A stretch of 64,000 nt of DNA, taken from Rhabditoides inermis (Eukaryota; Nematoda; Chromadorea; Rhabditida; Rhabditidae). How positions within the stretch are numbered: the stretch's first letter is position 1; every line of letters begins with the position of its first letter. Positions 1 to 10,910 of the stretch are shown here, in pieces. The translations under genes and the position numbers were made by a program. The notes under the pieces were generated by a model. The model was not told where the DNA came from and searched no databases. It saw only the letters and a program-made list of their open reading frames with translations. The stretch is from NCBI GenBank assembly GCA_963966185.1, contig CAWZYM010000369.1, forward strand, positions 914,001 to 978,000, given 5' to 3'.

Positions 1-647
1 CGCCTGGTGGATAGGGTTTGTTATGGTCAGCAGAGAATGAGGGAACCTAGCGCGAAAAAAAGGCATTATGGCGAGGCCTCTTCATGCGTTCGATTAAATA
101 TTGTCGTTTGAATGCGCGCGCGAGGGTCTTGACACGATTCGAGAGTAGAGATGCGACCATACTCACCGCCTCGGTCGCCCGATTGTATCCGCGACGCGCG
201 CGTGGCGTATTCGTCTCCGCGGAAGACGTGGCGGTCGCTAAATGAGCGATTGTCAAGGACCGTTTCTACGAAACTCATTCGGGAGTGTTTCAAAGGCAAT
301 TCGGGAGTGTTCTGAGGGCGACTCAGAAGTTCGGAAGTGTTACGAAGGCGTTCGAGTTGCAACAAACAGCTGCATGATACAAATCATGCACTTTGGAGAT
401 CTCAAAGATTGTGCGCGGCCGTTCTGGGACTTTGTGAGCGTGTTTTGCCAACAAAACTTGAATCTAAGCTCTACATCAAAAGTCTCGTGATCGCTCATGA
501 TTTGTTGATTTTTGCAGCATTGGTATAGTATACGCACACTCAGTCAAGCACTAACTCACTGGCTATGAAGGTAAAGAAACAAGGAAGCTGCTCAAGTGAA
601 GAGGCAGGTCGTCACCTTTACAGCTGAGATCACCTGACAGCACTCAC
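1..647. other. No gene recognised at left window edge
   Basis: Short overlapping open frames occur on both strands here, but none has splice signals or a recognisable domain. The bZIP gene to the right, on the minus strand, should continue into this stretch or beyond the window edge, but I see no exon with the expected basic region. Bases 61-160 weakly resemble intron sequence of DUF229 copy B near 48.06-48.18 kb, suggesting an old interspersed repeat. Confidence 0.4.
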
Positions 648-1700
648 CCACGGGTGGGGTCGGCTCAGCCACCACTGGAGCCGGCACCTGCTGCGCGGGC
701 CGCGCCGCAGTCGCTCTCAGCTGCACACGCGGCTGCTCCTTCTCCTCCTCCTCGTCGTCCGATGAAGTCACGTACTCGACGTCGCTGTACTCCCCTTCTT
801 TCTCATCCCGCTCCGGAACGTACTGGTTCGGGGAGGGGTTGACGGGGGCACCCCCTTGGACTGAAGCACGTCTTAGATTCGTATTGAATGCTCGGACGCT
901 CACCGGGAAGATAGTGACCCTGTTCCCCCTCCGCGCGCATCACCGAATCCGACTGGTTGTAGGGGTCAGCCACGGGAGCGCTCCACTCGCCTGAAACATG
1001 TCTGCATGCATATTTGTGTTTGTGCACATCATTCGCTCCTTGCCAATTACAATGAACAAACATCTCTTTAGTACTGTGTCTAACATAAAAATGTCTCAGC
1101 ATGGTGGATAAGATGGTTGCGGACCTCACCGTTAGGGAGGTGGACTGGACCGTGTGTCGACCACTGCTGCGCTGGCGGGGCAGCCTGAACTTGTTTTTCC
1201 CCTTCTCAAACAAGCTATACATCGTTACCATTGGTGTTTAAGAAAGACAGACAACTTTCGTATAACAGTACTACACAGTTGTCCGAGCTCTCGTAGCATC
1301 CCTCACCTGGTACGTTCCATCGTCGTACGGGAGTTGTCCGTACGCGTTCGGGTCCGCCACGTAGACCTGAGTAGACTCGCACATAGCTCAGAATTTGTAT
1401 ACTCGATGAAATAAATCGCGTATTTTCTAGGTATAAATATATATCTAGTTCGCTAACACACAGTGTTAACGCTGTTGCTTAGAATCCAAGCACCGGTACG
1501 CGGGAACCACGCAAAAAACTGTCAAATTGAAAACATCCTATAAGTGTTTGTGATATTTGTCTTCGTTGGTTAACCACCCAATGTCTCTCGTGAAAAGAGT
1601 AGAACTCATTAGCGAAAAAACTGACCCGCTGTTGTGGGTACTGGTTCAATTGTGCGTTGGCAGCAGCTGGATCAAATTCGTAGCGGCCCTCCATTACATT
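648..1700 (-). CDS. N-terminal half of a bZIP-cluster protein (paralogue A)
   Basis: Five exons join in frame on the minus strand: 1626-1700, 1307-1366, 1130-1184, 904-990 and 648-860, all with GT-AG borders. They encode a Pro/Gln/Ala-rich stretch, a segment VYVADPNAYGQL, then an acidic run followed by RPAQQVPAPVVAEPTPPV. The same segments in the same order form the N-terminal half of the bZIP protein at 7.27-9.93 kb, so this is its paralogue. The exon coding the basic region is not seen downstream; the gene either runs off the left edge or is truncated. The start is undefined: the first exon opens at an acceptor. A probable transcription factor by homology inside the window; the half present here lacks a DNA-binding domain. 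A 966-base foldback element lies just upstream of the first exon seen. Confidence 0.6.
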
Positions 1701-1724
1701 CTGAAATAGAATGACATATATTAA

Positions 1725-2690
1725 CGAGGAGTGTAGTAGGGGCCACACCCTCGGATTCGTACCAAATTGATAGGATACCTTAGTTAGGACCCTAGCCATT
1801 GATTTGTGGTGTCCGAATTTCCTAAACGAACTATACGTTTCCGGTACGAAAATGTACAGGGCTCGTTTTTCGCGTTCCTCTCACCCTACGCGGCGGTCGA
1901 AGACCGAGCCTTTGTGGCCTAGTGGCGAAAGCGTCTGCCTGCCGAAATGACCCTCACGAGTTCGATTCCGCGCACATGCTTCTTGTTTTGTTCAAAAATT
2001 TATGGACTTGTACTTTTATACATACCATATCATTATTTTCTCATGGTCCATGAAACAACTCTATCAAAAAAGTTTTTTTTTTATAAATGAGACAGTCTTG
2101 TCGATCTCGATGTCAGCTGTCGATCGTCGTAGTGACGTAGTGTCATTTGCATCAGCCGTAGATATGTAGCTTCCAACTGCACCGTCTTCTGTCAGAGAAG
2201 TTCCGAACGTCGTCAAGCTACTTCACACTGTCGTATGTATTTTGATGGTGTGCGAATATTGTGTATGTAGAGTTGAAGGTTGTAATATTGCGCACGGTAG
2301 ATCATCTCTGTTCCTGACAGTCGTCCATCTTGAAGAGAAACCATCGAGTCGGTCATGCCTTTCGTCAAATCTTTTCTTCACTAACCGTTGAATGAACAGC
2401 GAGACGATCAACTAAATGAGTTGGCAAAACAAAAAGCATGTGCGCGGAATCGAACTCGTGAGGGTCATTTCGGCAGGCAGACGCTTTCGCCACTAGGCCA
2501 CAAAGGCTCGGTCTTCGACCGCCGCGTAGGGTGAGAGGAACGCGAAAAACGAGCCCTGTACGTTTTCGTACCGGAAACGTATAGTTCGTTTAGGTTATTC
2601 GGACACCACAAATCAATGGCTAGGGTCCTAACTAAGGTATCCTATCAATTTGGTACGAATCCGAGGGTGTGGCCCCTACTACACTCCTCG
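1725..2690. mobile_element. Foldback DNA element with long terminal inverted repeats and tRNA-like arms
   Basis: Bases 1725-1982 reappear almost exactly as the reverse complement of 2437-2690, leaving a spacer of about 450 bases. Both ends start CGAGGAGTGT, and both flanks carry TAA (1722-1724 and 2691-2693), as expected of a 3-base TWA target duplication typical of PIF/Harbinger elements. The duplicate locus near 11.5 kb continues without this block, giving an empty site. No transposase is present, so it is non-autonomous. Each arm includes a tRNA-like segment. A related end of about 60 bases lies at 43450-43509, again followed by TTA. Confidence 0.75.
1910..1978 (+). other. tRNA-like segment inside the foldback arm
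   Basis: It carries a box A-like TGGCCTAGTGG and a box B-like GAGTTCGATTCC at tRNA spacing. The acceptor strands do not pair well, so this is a tRNA-derived sequence rather than a functional tRNA. A mirror copy lies at about 2440-2508 on the minus strand. Confidence 0.5.
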
Positions 2691-3054
2691 TAAGAAATGT
2701 TTTAAAACAATCGCGGTCAAAATTCGAAAACATCGCGCGTTTTGAACGCGCGACAGGTTGCGAAATAGCCGTACGCGGTGTGAGAAGAGGGAAGGGGGGA
2801 GTGTGATATCGATCGATTAGGATGAATGCACGTTGCTTCAGGCAAAATAGAGAACGGTATGCTATCGCACAGATACGCACAATGTTTTCGAACCTTTGAT
2901 AACGTAGTGAATGAGCCTTTTTATCTTTTTTTATGATACCATGCGTGCGATATCGAAGAAGATCCCGCCCCTTGTCCTTGTTGACTTCGCAGCCGCCAGT
3001 TAGTCACAGAACATACATGCGTAGAGAGGTGATATGAAAAAGAGAAGAAGATGT

Positions 3055-3128
<74 letters not shown>

Positions 3129-3769
3129 AGCGAGAAAGAGAACGGGAGAGAGAGGGCGAGAGAGAAGGGGGGATTACCAAAACAACAATGCAACATACCG
3201 TTTGTGTCACAAGTGTCACAACTGTGGTGATGAAGAAGGTTTAATGTTTGGCCAGCACAGTGGGAGTAGGATTAAGAGAGCTGTCGCGATAACAAATTGT
3301 AAAATTGTGATAAGGTATTTCACAATTTGTTATCGCGAAAGTTCTCCCAATCGTCTAAATAGTTCTTAATTATACTACTACTATCGCACTAACGTGCACC
3401 GAGTGTTATAAGGAACTTTACAATAAATGATGTATTAATATTTATTTGTGATTACAACCGAATGATGTATTAATATATTTGTGATTAATTGTGATAAGGA
3501 ATTTTACAATGAATGATGTATGTAGCAAGGGATTGGTGATGCTCACAAGTGGACAAACAGGTCACAAGTCACATGTGAGATGGGTGGTAATCACAAATAT
3601 ATTAATACGTATGATTTTCGGAGAACAAGTGTAAATGTAGAGGATGGTCAGAAATACGGCGATGAGGAGTGGGTGATGAGCCAAGAATGCAGAGTGATGA
3701 CTCCTCACTTATATGGGATAAGAAGGAAGAAAGGGTGATATGTGACCGACTTGTTAGAGCAACACAGTC
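2691..3769. repeat. Repeat-rich intergenic stretch: (AT)n, (GA)n and a hairpin
   Basis: No gene is seen. An (AT)n run lies at about 3057-3095 and runs directly into (GA)n at 3096-3165. A hairpin at 3285-3345 has 16-base arms (CGCGATAACAAATTGT and its complement). Bases 2700-3000 keep scattered similarity to 11510-11770, the continuation of the duplicated bZIP upstream region. Confidence 0.6.
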
Positions 3770-3829
3770 TCACAAGCGGACCACGGTCTCCCTCTCGTCG
3801 AGGCGCGCCACGAGTTGTTCGATGCTTTT
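3770..3829 (-). pseudogene. Orphan C-terminal exon fragment of a bZIP paralogue
   Basis: On the minus strand this encodes SIEQLVARLDERETVVRL and a stop, nearly identical to the C-terminus of the bZIP exon at 4856-5050 (TIEQLVARLDERKTVVRL). No basic region or upstream coiled coil is attached. It is best read as a leftover of a tandem duplication. Confidence 0.55.
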
Positions 3830-4352
3830 GTCACGTGTGTCTCGGTCGAATGCCACTTCTTATCTTTCTTGCACCGCAATTCCCCCTCGTTCCATACAGA
3901 TTCGAGTATATCGATTGTGCCTGTAGTATCGGAGTCGAATGGTGAAAATGATGATTTCAAGCATTTGAAAAGAAAGGAATACATGTTTTTAGAATAAACC
4001 ATCAGAGACATTTGTCGAAGAGTGATCTATGCTACAAAGACGCTCGCTGCTATCCCGAATACTAGAGCACCAAGCATCTCTTCACAGGAATCAATTGCAA
4101 AACGTGAGTGTTTTACATGAACCACTGCTGAAAATGTTCGATTGTTTCAGAATCGACTGTGTGCGAAAGAAACCAGTGGCTTACGAAAACAATGGAACAC
4201 TGAATATGGTGAAGACTCTGCATTGGAGACAACTCGTGGATTGTAAACGGATGGAAAGTGATTGGGCTCAAAGCAACCAGATGGTACTTTGCACATCATT
4301 CGCTGAAACTATATATTCATTGTGATAAAGTCGGGTTGGATCCTATATGCCA

Positions 4353-4554
4353 TCCGTCACATTTCACATGTTGTGCAGTTTTGTGCAACACAACATGTAT
4401 GTCATCAAATATCAAAAACGCTTCCATGAGTGGGAATCGAACCCGCGGACAGGTCGCGGCGGGGGTTCGATTCCCACTCATGGAAGCGTTTTTGATATTT
4501 GATGACATACATGTTGTGTTGCACAAAACTGCACAACATGTGAAATGTCACGGA
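4353..4554. repeat. Near-perfect palindrome with a tRNA T-arm at its core
   Basis: About 92 bases (4353-4446) are repeated as the reverse complement at 4463-4554, with a spacer of only about 16 bases. The innermost part of each arm is GGGTTCGATTCCCACT, which matches a tRNA box B/T-arm. A transcript would fold into one long hairpin. No open frame of interest spans it. Confidence 0.75.
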
Positions 4555-4855
4555 TTGTGCGCTGGCGGCAGTGAACAGTCTGCACGTGTTCTGCCGGCAG
4601 CGAAAGAGAGAGAAAAAATGATCTCAAAAAACTTGCGGACAGATTCCGAACTAAACATTTATCACTCGTTGCAGCACATACGTTTACAGTACACTAGCCG
4701 ATGATGTGAGACGCATATAACGGGTGGTCGATGATCTCACGTGGACGACTATGTATGTAATACGCAGAGAGTGTTCCATGATGCTCGCAAGAGGACAAAT
4801 GTGTATGGACTACTAAAAATAGGAGGTAGGCCGGTATCTCAAAAGGACCACCGTC

Positions 4856-5352
4856 TCACAAGCGGACCACCGTCTTTCTCTCGTCGAGGCGCGCCACGAG
4901 CTGTTCGATGGTCCTCTGGAGGTGGTCGAACCCGCTTTGGAATTCGTGCCGCATCCCCGCTATATCGATCATATCTACTCCAGCCTTGAGAGAGTCGATG
5001 TCGCTGCGAAGCACCGACAGAGTCGACCACATCTGTTGCTTCTTCTCCTCCTGCAAGACAACGTGTGGATAGCTATTTACTCTTACAACTTCACTTTTCT
5101 GTGTTTCTCTTTTTCTTACATTTTTCATTCTCGCTCCAACTCCATATGTCTCTGCATATGAAGACGAGAGAATTGAAGAAAAGTGATATGTTTAGAACAG
5201 AGAGGGAGGGGAGGGACATAGTGAGAGATGGAGGGAATAGAGAGGGAGAGAGAGGAGCATCTCACCTCATGATCTTTCTTTTTGTCGCGACAGCGCGCCG
5301 ATGCCTCGTTGTTGCGTTTTCGTTGCTTCGCGTACTCTTTCGTACTCTTTTT
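4856..5352 (-). CDS. bZIP protein, C-terminal half (paralogue B)
   Basis: Two minus-strand exons, 5266-5352 (29 codons) and 4856-5050 (64 codons plus stop), join in phase 0. The first holds a bZIP basic region, RKRNNEASARCRDKKK, matching the N-x7-R pattern of GCN4/ATF-type factors (Asn at exon codon 14, Arg at 22). The second starts EEKKQQMW and continues as a coiled coil with hydrophobic residues at 36, 40, 43, 47, 50, 54 and 57 (counted from the basic exon), ending DERKTVVRL. A nuclear, dimeric DNA-binding factor is expected. Upstream exons equivalent to the acidic N-terminus of the 7.27-9.93 kb paralogue were not found between 5.35 and 7.27 kb, so the gene is partial or its N-terminus has diverged. 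Confidence 0.7.
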
Positions 5353-6009
5353 CTGCAATACAGTACATATAGGTACACGGCCGACTATCCAGACGCAGTT
5401 CTGCAAAAAGGAGTAGGGCAGGGCAAAAACTTCTTATTCACAGTCATTGTCATCCCGCTAATGATCATCACAATAAACATAAAATATAAAAAAATCACTT
5501 GACGGCTGATGCGAAGATCCGATCGCTTTTGGGGGGCTTTCATAGTGGCAGAGACGAATGGAACAGATCAATCGAGCGAAAAGGGATAGGTGGTCGAAGC
5601 GGATCATCCATGTCCGTTTAAATACGTTCGCGTTTACAACTATTGAAAAATAGCAGTGGGAAAACACTGATAAGAAGAGGCCGACGGTGAATGCGTCATC
5701 AGAGTAAACAGTGATCAATTGTTCGCGATTATGAAATTGCAAACATTTTATTTACATTTTTTTATATATAACGTATATATTTGAGAGCAAACACTCAACA
5801 TTTTGTGCACCTATTTCTATGAGGATCCGAGACGGCTCCTATCGGTGATCGGTCTTTCCTAACCTAAGCCTATTTTCCTATCGCTATTTTGCAATAGTGC
5901 TAAACGCGACCAAAATCGTCAGAATCAGGACACTGCCTTCTTAAAGGAACATTGGCGACTTATTTCTGCAACAACCTGCCACAACTCTTCATTTTTACAC
6001 GAGCAAAAC

Positions 6010-6079
6010 ATCTGGCAGAATCCGGAATCGAAGCTCGAGGACCACAAAGGCAAAGCAGCGCACATGCACTGAGCCATGA
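6010..6079 (-). other. tRNA-like SINE-type segment
   Basis: Read on the minus strand it has a box A-like ATGGCTCAGTGCATG followed by a box B-like GCTTCGATTCCGG at tRNA distance. Acceptor pairing is poor. It is probably tRNA-derived rather than a working tRNA. Confidence 0.4.
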
Positions 6080-6152
6080 AGCAATGGGGAGAGCGTCGTT
6101 CATTTGCGGTTATGTTTCCGACACGAACGTGCAGTATTGAAGCGTTGGCGGG

Positions 6153-6186
6153 TATATATATATATTTATATATATACATATATATA

Positions 6187-6270
<84 letters not shown>

Positions 6271-6283
6271 ATATCGATGTATC
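6153..6283. repeat. (TA)n microsatellite
   Basis: Alternating T and A with a few interruptions for about 130 bases. The open frames across it, made of Tyr and Ile codons, are artefacts. Confidence 0.9.
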
Positions 6284-7269
6284 GACTACAGTCAGCTTCG
6301 CTCTGCCACTGCACGTCTCTCATCCCATTTCTTCTGATATCGAAGAAAAGGGGATAATGTATGATATCTTATTAGAAACGAACGACGAGTGTTTGTAGAT
6401 AGATATCATGTCAGTCAGACAGAGAAAACATATCACTTACATGGAAATGGACGCCTTTGTGGCCGTGGCGGTTTTAGAGTGGTAGAGAAGTTGAGAGCTG
6501 ATTTGTAAACCAAGAGATACAAGTGATCGAAATCATTAGGAAAAGTGGACAACGACAACGACGAGCTTTGCAGGCGACTGATCGATGTGAAGGAGAAGAA
6601 GAGAGGAGAGAGAGAGAGAGAGAGGCGAAGGGGGGGGGGGGGGGTTGCAGGAAAGATCATTCCTTTCTTCTGTCTCCTTCAGACCGCGCGCCAGCCTGGA
6701 ATGTGAAGACCAAAGTGGGCATTGAACTGAATTTTCCTCCTCTCTCCTCTCTCCTCTTTCTCATATCTATTCTTTCTCACACACACACGTTTTTGAAGAT
6801 CAACTTTTTTCGTGGTGTGGAGTGTGGGCATGCGTCGATATAACATTTATACACTTAGGTAGATATTGAACAATAGATATGCACAAATTGGGAAACCGGA
6901 GTGAAAGAATGGATGATCCAGAGCAGTTTACAGGTGAGGTAAGTACGGACGGCGAGGGGGATGATCATGAATACAAACTACAAACAAGTTGTGAACGAAG
7001 ACGCCACACGTAGATGGTAAGCACACGTGGACGACATAGAATCGAACGAAGGATTATGACTGACAAGAGTGACAAGCAAATGACACCAGGTCGCACCCCA
7101 CAACTCGCTATGTTTTGATGGATTCTTGTATGCATGCGCCATACCAAGCCATTGTCAAAATCAAAAATCTCGAAGAGCACCGAAGTGTCTTAATTAGGCA
7201 CCGGCTGTGAGTGCTCGCCAGTGGTCGACTATTTACGGGACGATGAGAGGGTGTGAGGATGGGTGAGGA

Positions 7270-7729
7270 TCACGAGTGCGCGGAGACGCCGAGGCGCGCC
7301 GCCAGCTGTTGGATGACGGTGGTGAGTCGGTGGATGCCGGTGCGGAACTCATCCCGCAGCCCCGCCACGTCGACCTTCAACGGGGGGCGGTTATGGTGTG
7401 GTCAGTCTCTTCGAAACAGCCCGTTGCGTTTTGAAGTCAGTATCGCAAGAAGTTTCGAAGAGACTGACCCGCTGCACTAGTTGCCTCGAAACACTCTCGA
7501 GTGCCTTCACATACTTCCAAACCCGGTGAACTCCTGCAGACCCGTCTTTTCCCCGAACACTGGGTGGTGACTTTCGCATGAGTACCGCATCCAGGGGCTT
7601 GAGTAATAATAAGACTTTCGACCTTCGACCCTACCATCCCCGTTGCTAAACTGTCTTTCTCCCAGCACTTAGCCCTTGTGGTGTGCCGTATGCACTTGTT
7701 GTATAGTCATGATATAGCGATTCTGGATG

Positions 7730-7786
<57 letters not shown>

Positions 7787-9934
7787 CCGCACCTTCACCC
7801 CTGCCACTTCCGCCTCGAGCGAATCGACGTCGGCGCGCAGGTGAGACAGCGTGGCTCGCAGCTTCTCCTCCTTCTCCTCCTGCAACGCATCAACGGTCAG
7901 GGAGTAGCGATGAGATCGCAAGATCGCTTCGTCGACGGACTCGACGGAAAGGAGGTGTTCATCGGTGAGTGAGTTCAATAAAGTGGCGGTCAGTCCCTGC
8001 GAAACACCTTCGAATAGAGAGGGGAGAGAGAAGATGGAATTAGGAGGGAAAAAGAGAGAGAGAGAGTGAAGGAGGGACACACCTGCTCCCTTTTCTTTTT
8101 GTCGCGACAGCGCGCCGATGCTTCGTTGTTCAGCTGGCGTTTCTTGATTTGTTCCGGTGTGCGCTTTTTCTGCAGAAAAGTATATTGTATGATAACAGTT
8201 CACCAAAATGTTTCCACCCGAACATATCTGCGCTGAATGCCTTAATGAGTTTTTTAGCCGGATTAAACCTGGTAAAAAAGAGAAGGGAAAGGAAAAGACA
8301 CGACAGACTATTCAGACGCATTTTCAACGCGCGGCGCGGCTGGCGTTGTAAAGTGCAAAGACAGGGACACGCCGTATTTAAAGGCGCGACAGTGCAAAGC
8401 GGTATAGGCGCGTTTAGACTTTCACGCTCCTACTGTGCATGTCCAAAAACTGCACCTAATGGTTTTGATCACGCGCGTCAACATCAACGTAATCAATAGT
8501 TCTGCACGGTAGGGTCAGCGTGTATATTTCGGTGTATATAGGCGCGCGGCACTGAAGTAGCGGTCAGTCTCTACAAAACGTCTTCCATACTGACTTCTGA
8601 ACGCCTACGAAACACGACCAAACAGCGTGTTTTGTAGGCCTTTCGAAGGAGCTGTTTTGAAAAGACTGAACACTTCCCCAGTCGTGGAGGCTCAGGCGCA
8701 CTCACCTCCTCGGGCGTCTTTGTATACTTGCGCCGCTTGCGCGCGCTCTCTGCTGCAGGCGGGGCGGGGGCTGAATGTGTGATTGTAACTTGTAATATCA
8801 TGATTCATCAGGAATGACGGAGAGGTGCTGTTCAAGAACGCCGTCTGCCTCTCGCTAACTGTTTGTGACTATAAAGGTGAAGTGAAATTAATATACTACT
8901 ACATATTTACATTTTGACTATTGACAGCAGCACTCACCCTTGCGCTTTCTGCCGCGGGTCTCGACGGGTGGGGTGGGCTCAGCAACTACAGGAGCCGGCA
9001 CCTGCTGCGCGGGCCGCGCCGCAGTCGCTTTCAGCTGCACACGCGGCTGCTCCTGCTCCTTCTCCTCATAAGGCGCGTACTCCTCGTCGTCGTTCTCCTC
9101 CTCCTCCTCTTCATCCTCCTCCTCCTCTCTGTCCGGAACGAACTGGCTGTAGGCGTCGTACGTGCCCCACTCGTCTGAAGCACATTTTTGGACAGAGAAC
9201 AAGAGTGTAGCACTTACCCGGTGGATAGAAATCCTGCGTGGGACAGTGCTGCGTTCGCGGGACGGCCTGAACATCAATCATTCAATAATTTATCCATAAT
9301 AGCTATTCTCTGACTATATAACAAATTGTGAACAAGACGGAACAGTGATCGGTAAAGGAAGGCGCACTGTCTGTCGCTGAGGAATGTGCGCTTCGCTCAT
9401 CACCCATTTTCTTCTTAGGTAAAGCCTGTGATATGTAAATGTTGTGCTTGTGCCTAGCGTTTCTAAATGGATTCCTGCGTCGAGCGTTTTTATTATGTTC
9501 ATGACAGGTTGTTGCGTGACAAACGTCACTCACCTCGCACGGTACGTACACGTTTTGGTGATATTCGTACGCGTTCGCGTCCGCCACGTAGACCTTAAAA
9601 GTATGTCTTTGAGCAAGGCGTGAGCTCACCCTTTAATAGCTCACTCTATTTTAGTTATTTCATGTCATCTTTGTACACTATCACATCTCACTACGGCAAC
9701 TTTGCATAATCTATCAAACCATAAATGCGATAAAAAACCATGGAATAACTAACACAACAACTAACACAACAACAAAACCATGGAATAACTAACACAACAA
9801 TGTCAATAGCTAACCGGCTGTTGCGCGTACGGGTTCATTGCGGCAGCGGGATCGAAAGCGATCTCCTCCGAGAACTGACCGATCTGCATGCTTTGTTGGA
9901 AGGTGTGCGGGTTGGAAAACGTGGATGCTGCGCT
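7270..9934 (-). CDS. bZIP transcription factor with acidic domain (paralogue C, nearly complete)
   Basis: Eight minus-strand exons join in frame (264 codons with stop): 9815-9934, 9534-9593, 9218-9266, 8938-9174, 8706-8752, 8083-8169, 7793-7879, 7270-7374. Order of segments: a Gln/Ala/Pro-rich N-terminus (FDPAAAMNPYAQQP); VYVADANAYEY; an acidic run of about 25 Glu/Asp; a Pro-rich linker; basic motifs RGRKRK and RKRRKYTK, likely nuclear signals; a bZIP basic region QLNNEASARCRDKKK; then a coiled coil with Leu/Val at heptad spacing. It probably binds DNA as a dimer in the nucleus. Basic region and zipper are each coded by an 87-base phase-0 exon. The first exon seen opens at an acceptor; the true start is upstream of 9934 or at an internal Met. 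The intron between 7374 and 7793 contains a LINE 3' end. Confidence 0.85.
7560..7786 (+). mobile_element. LINE 3' end with (GATT)n tail inside a bZIP intron
   Basis: The stretch ending GTATAGTCATGATATAGCG before thirteen GATT units matches, in reverse, the sequence next to the (AATC)n block at 28919-29090, and loosely the 3' part of the LINE ending at about 15716. It is a 5'-truncated copy whose simple-repeat tail is the microsatellite. Its left boundary is approximate. Confidence 0.6.
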
Positions 9935-10074
9935 CTGAAAACGTGGTATTTCCAGACATGCCTCCCTGTTGAGTGAAGAATAAGACGGAGCTGCAGTAAT
10001 TTAGAGTTTCAACATTTTGAATGAGACAATAGCGGATGATCTCTTGTGGTCACATCAAGGAAGCAGGAGCGCAT

Positions 10075-10106
<32 letters not shown>

Positions 10107-10215
10107 AGACAGATTGCATTTGCATTTTGACTCAACTTTTGCTGGTAGAGACTCTCACCGATCGTTTATACAAATAGTGATCTCTTATTAGATTGAGGCC
10201 CAACGCCATTCTGCC
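9935..10215. other. Upstream of bZIP paralogue C; nothing definite
   Basis: This should hold the first exon or promoter of the bZIP gene at 7.27-9.93 kb, but no in-frame ATG joins to its acceptor at 9934. A short (GA)n run lies at about 10077-10105. Confidence 0.4.
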
Positions 10216-10740
10216 ATCCAAAACTTTTGGTGAACTTGCTTGAAGGTGTGCAAAGATACTTGACCCGTCGCATCTGCCTACGAGCTGGTCACCTATCTCT
10301 CGGATACTTTGAGCGCCTCCGCCTGCTGGGACTAGAAACTCTCAAGTCCCGTCGTTTTATCAATGACGTCACTTTCATATATAAAGTCACTCATCGAGTT
10401 TTGCCTTTTGAATCTGATGGTGTATTCAATGTAATACCAACTCCAACATCCTTCAGGCACTCACACAGTATGTGCATTGTCCCTTGTTTTGATCCAGCGA
10501 ACAGACTACTCACAAGCATTCATAGAGCACATAGTTTCTGGAATAGCCTTCCATCTGAAGTCGTGGGAGTGAGGGATGCGGGGCGGTTTAGAGAACTCGT
10601 CAGGGCTGGTTCTAGCGGTTTCCCGTCGTCTCGGATTCGTGCATCATGACTGGAGTGTCAGGTCGTCTCTCACACGTCGTCCCACCTCCTTTTCTTGTGT
10701 TTTTTTAGCCGGTTGAATCCGGTGTCCTCCTAGTCGAGAA
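10216..10740 (+). mobile_element. 5'-truncated LINE fragment (C-terminal end of RT ORF)
   Basis: The frame at 10227-10649 reads NLLEGVQRYLTRRICLRAG and continues with FINDVTFIYKV and WNSLPSEVV. The same blocks follow the reverse transcriptase domain in the LINE at 14.3-15.2 kb (NLIESVQRYYTRRICRRAG) and in the copy at 25.2-25.9 kb. The RT catalytic domain is absent. This is a CR1/jockey-type non-LTR retrotransposon remnant inserted upstream of bZIP paralogue C. Confidence 0.7.
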
Positions 10741-10910
10741 CAAGACGGAGTTCTTGGATTACAACAACGTCAGCAGAGGGAGTTGGGTTAGGTGGCGTCG
10801 GACGTCTTGATTTTCCGTTCTTGAGTCCGCAGATGGTGCTGTGACGCCTTCTGGCTACCATGAGAGTGGATTGCCAAACCACAAAGCTGGGTGAACTTAA
10901 CACGGTGGCG

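Larger units (their letters stand above)
5353..7269. other. Intergenic stretch with microsatellites and a SINE-like unit
   Basis: No coding exon is convincing here. It holds a tRNA-like unit (6010-6079, minus), an alternating (TA)n block (about 6153-6283), a GA-rich run (about 6590-6625) and a run of 15 G (6630-6644). The upstream exons of paralogue B could be hidden here but I cannot identify them. Confidence 0.5.

Noticed and set aside
6076..6357. Frames rich in Tyr/Ile across the TA repeat
   Set aside because: Pure translation of a (TA)n microsatellite.
10364..10371. TGACGTCA octamers at 10364 and 25448 as regulatory CRE sites
   Set aside because: Both lie in the conserved Asn-Asp-Val-Thr codons of LINE coding sequence, which explains them.
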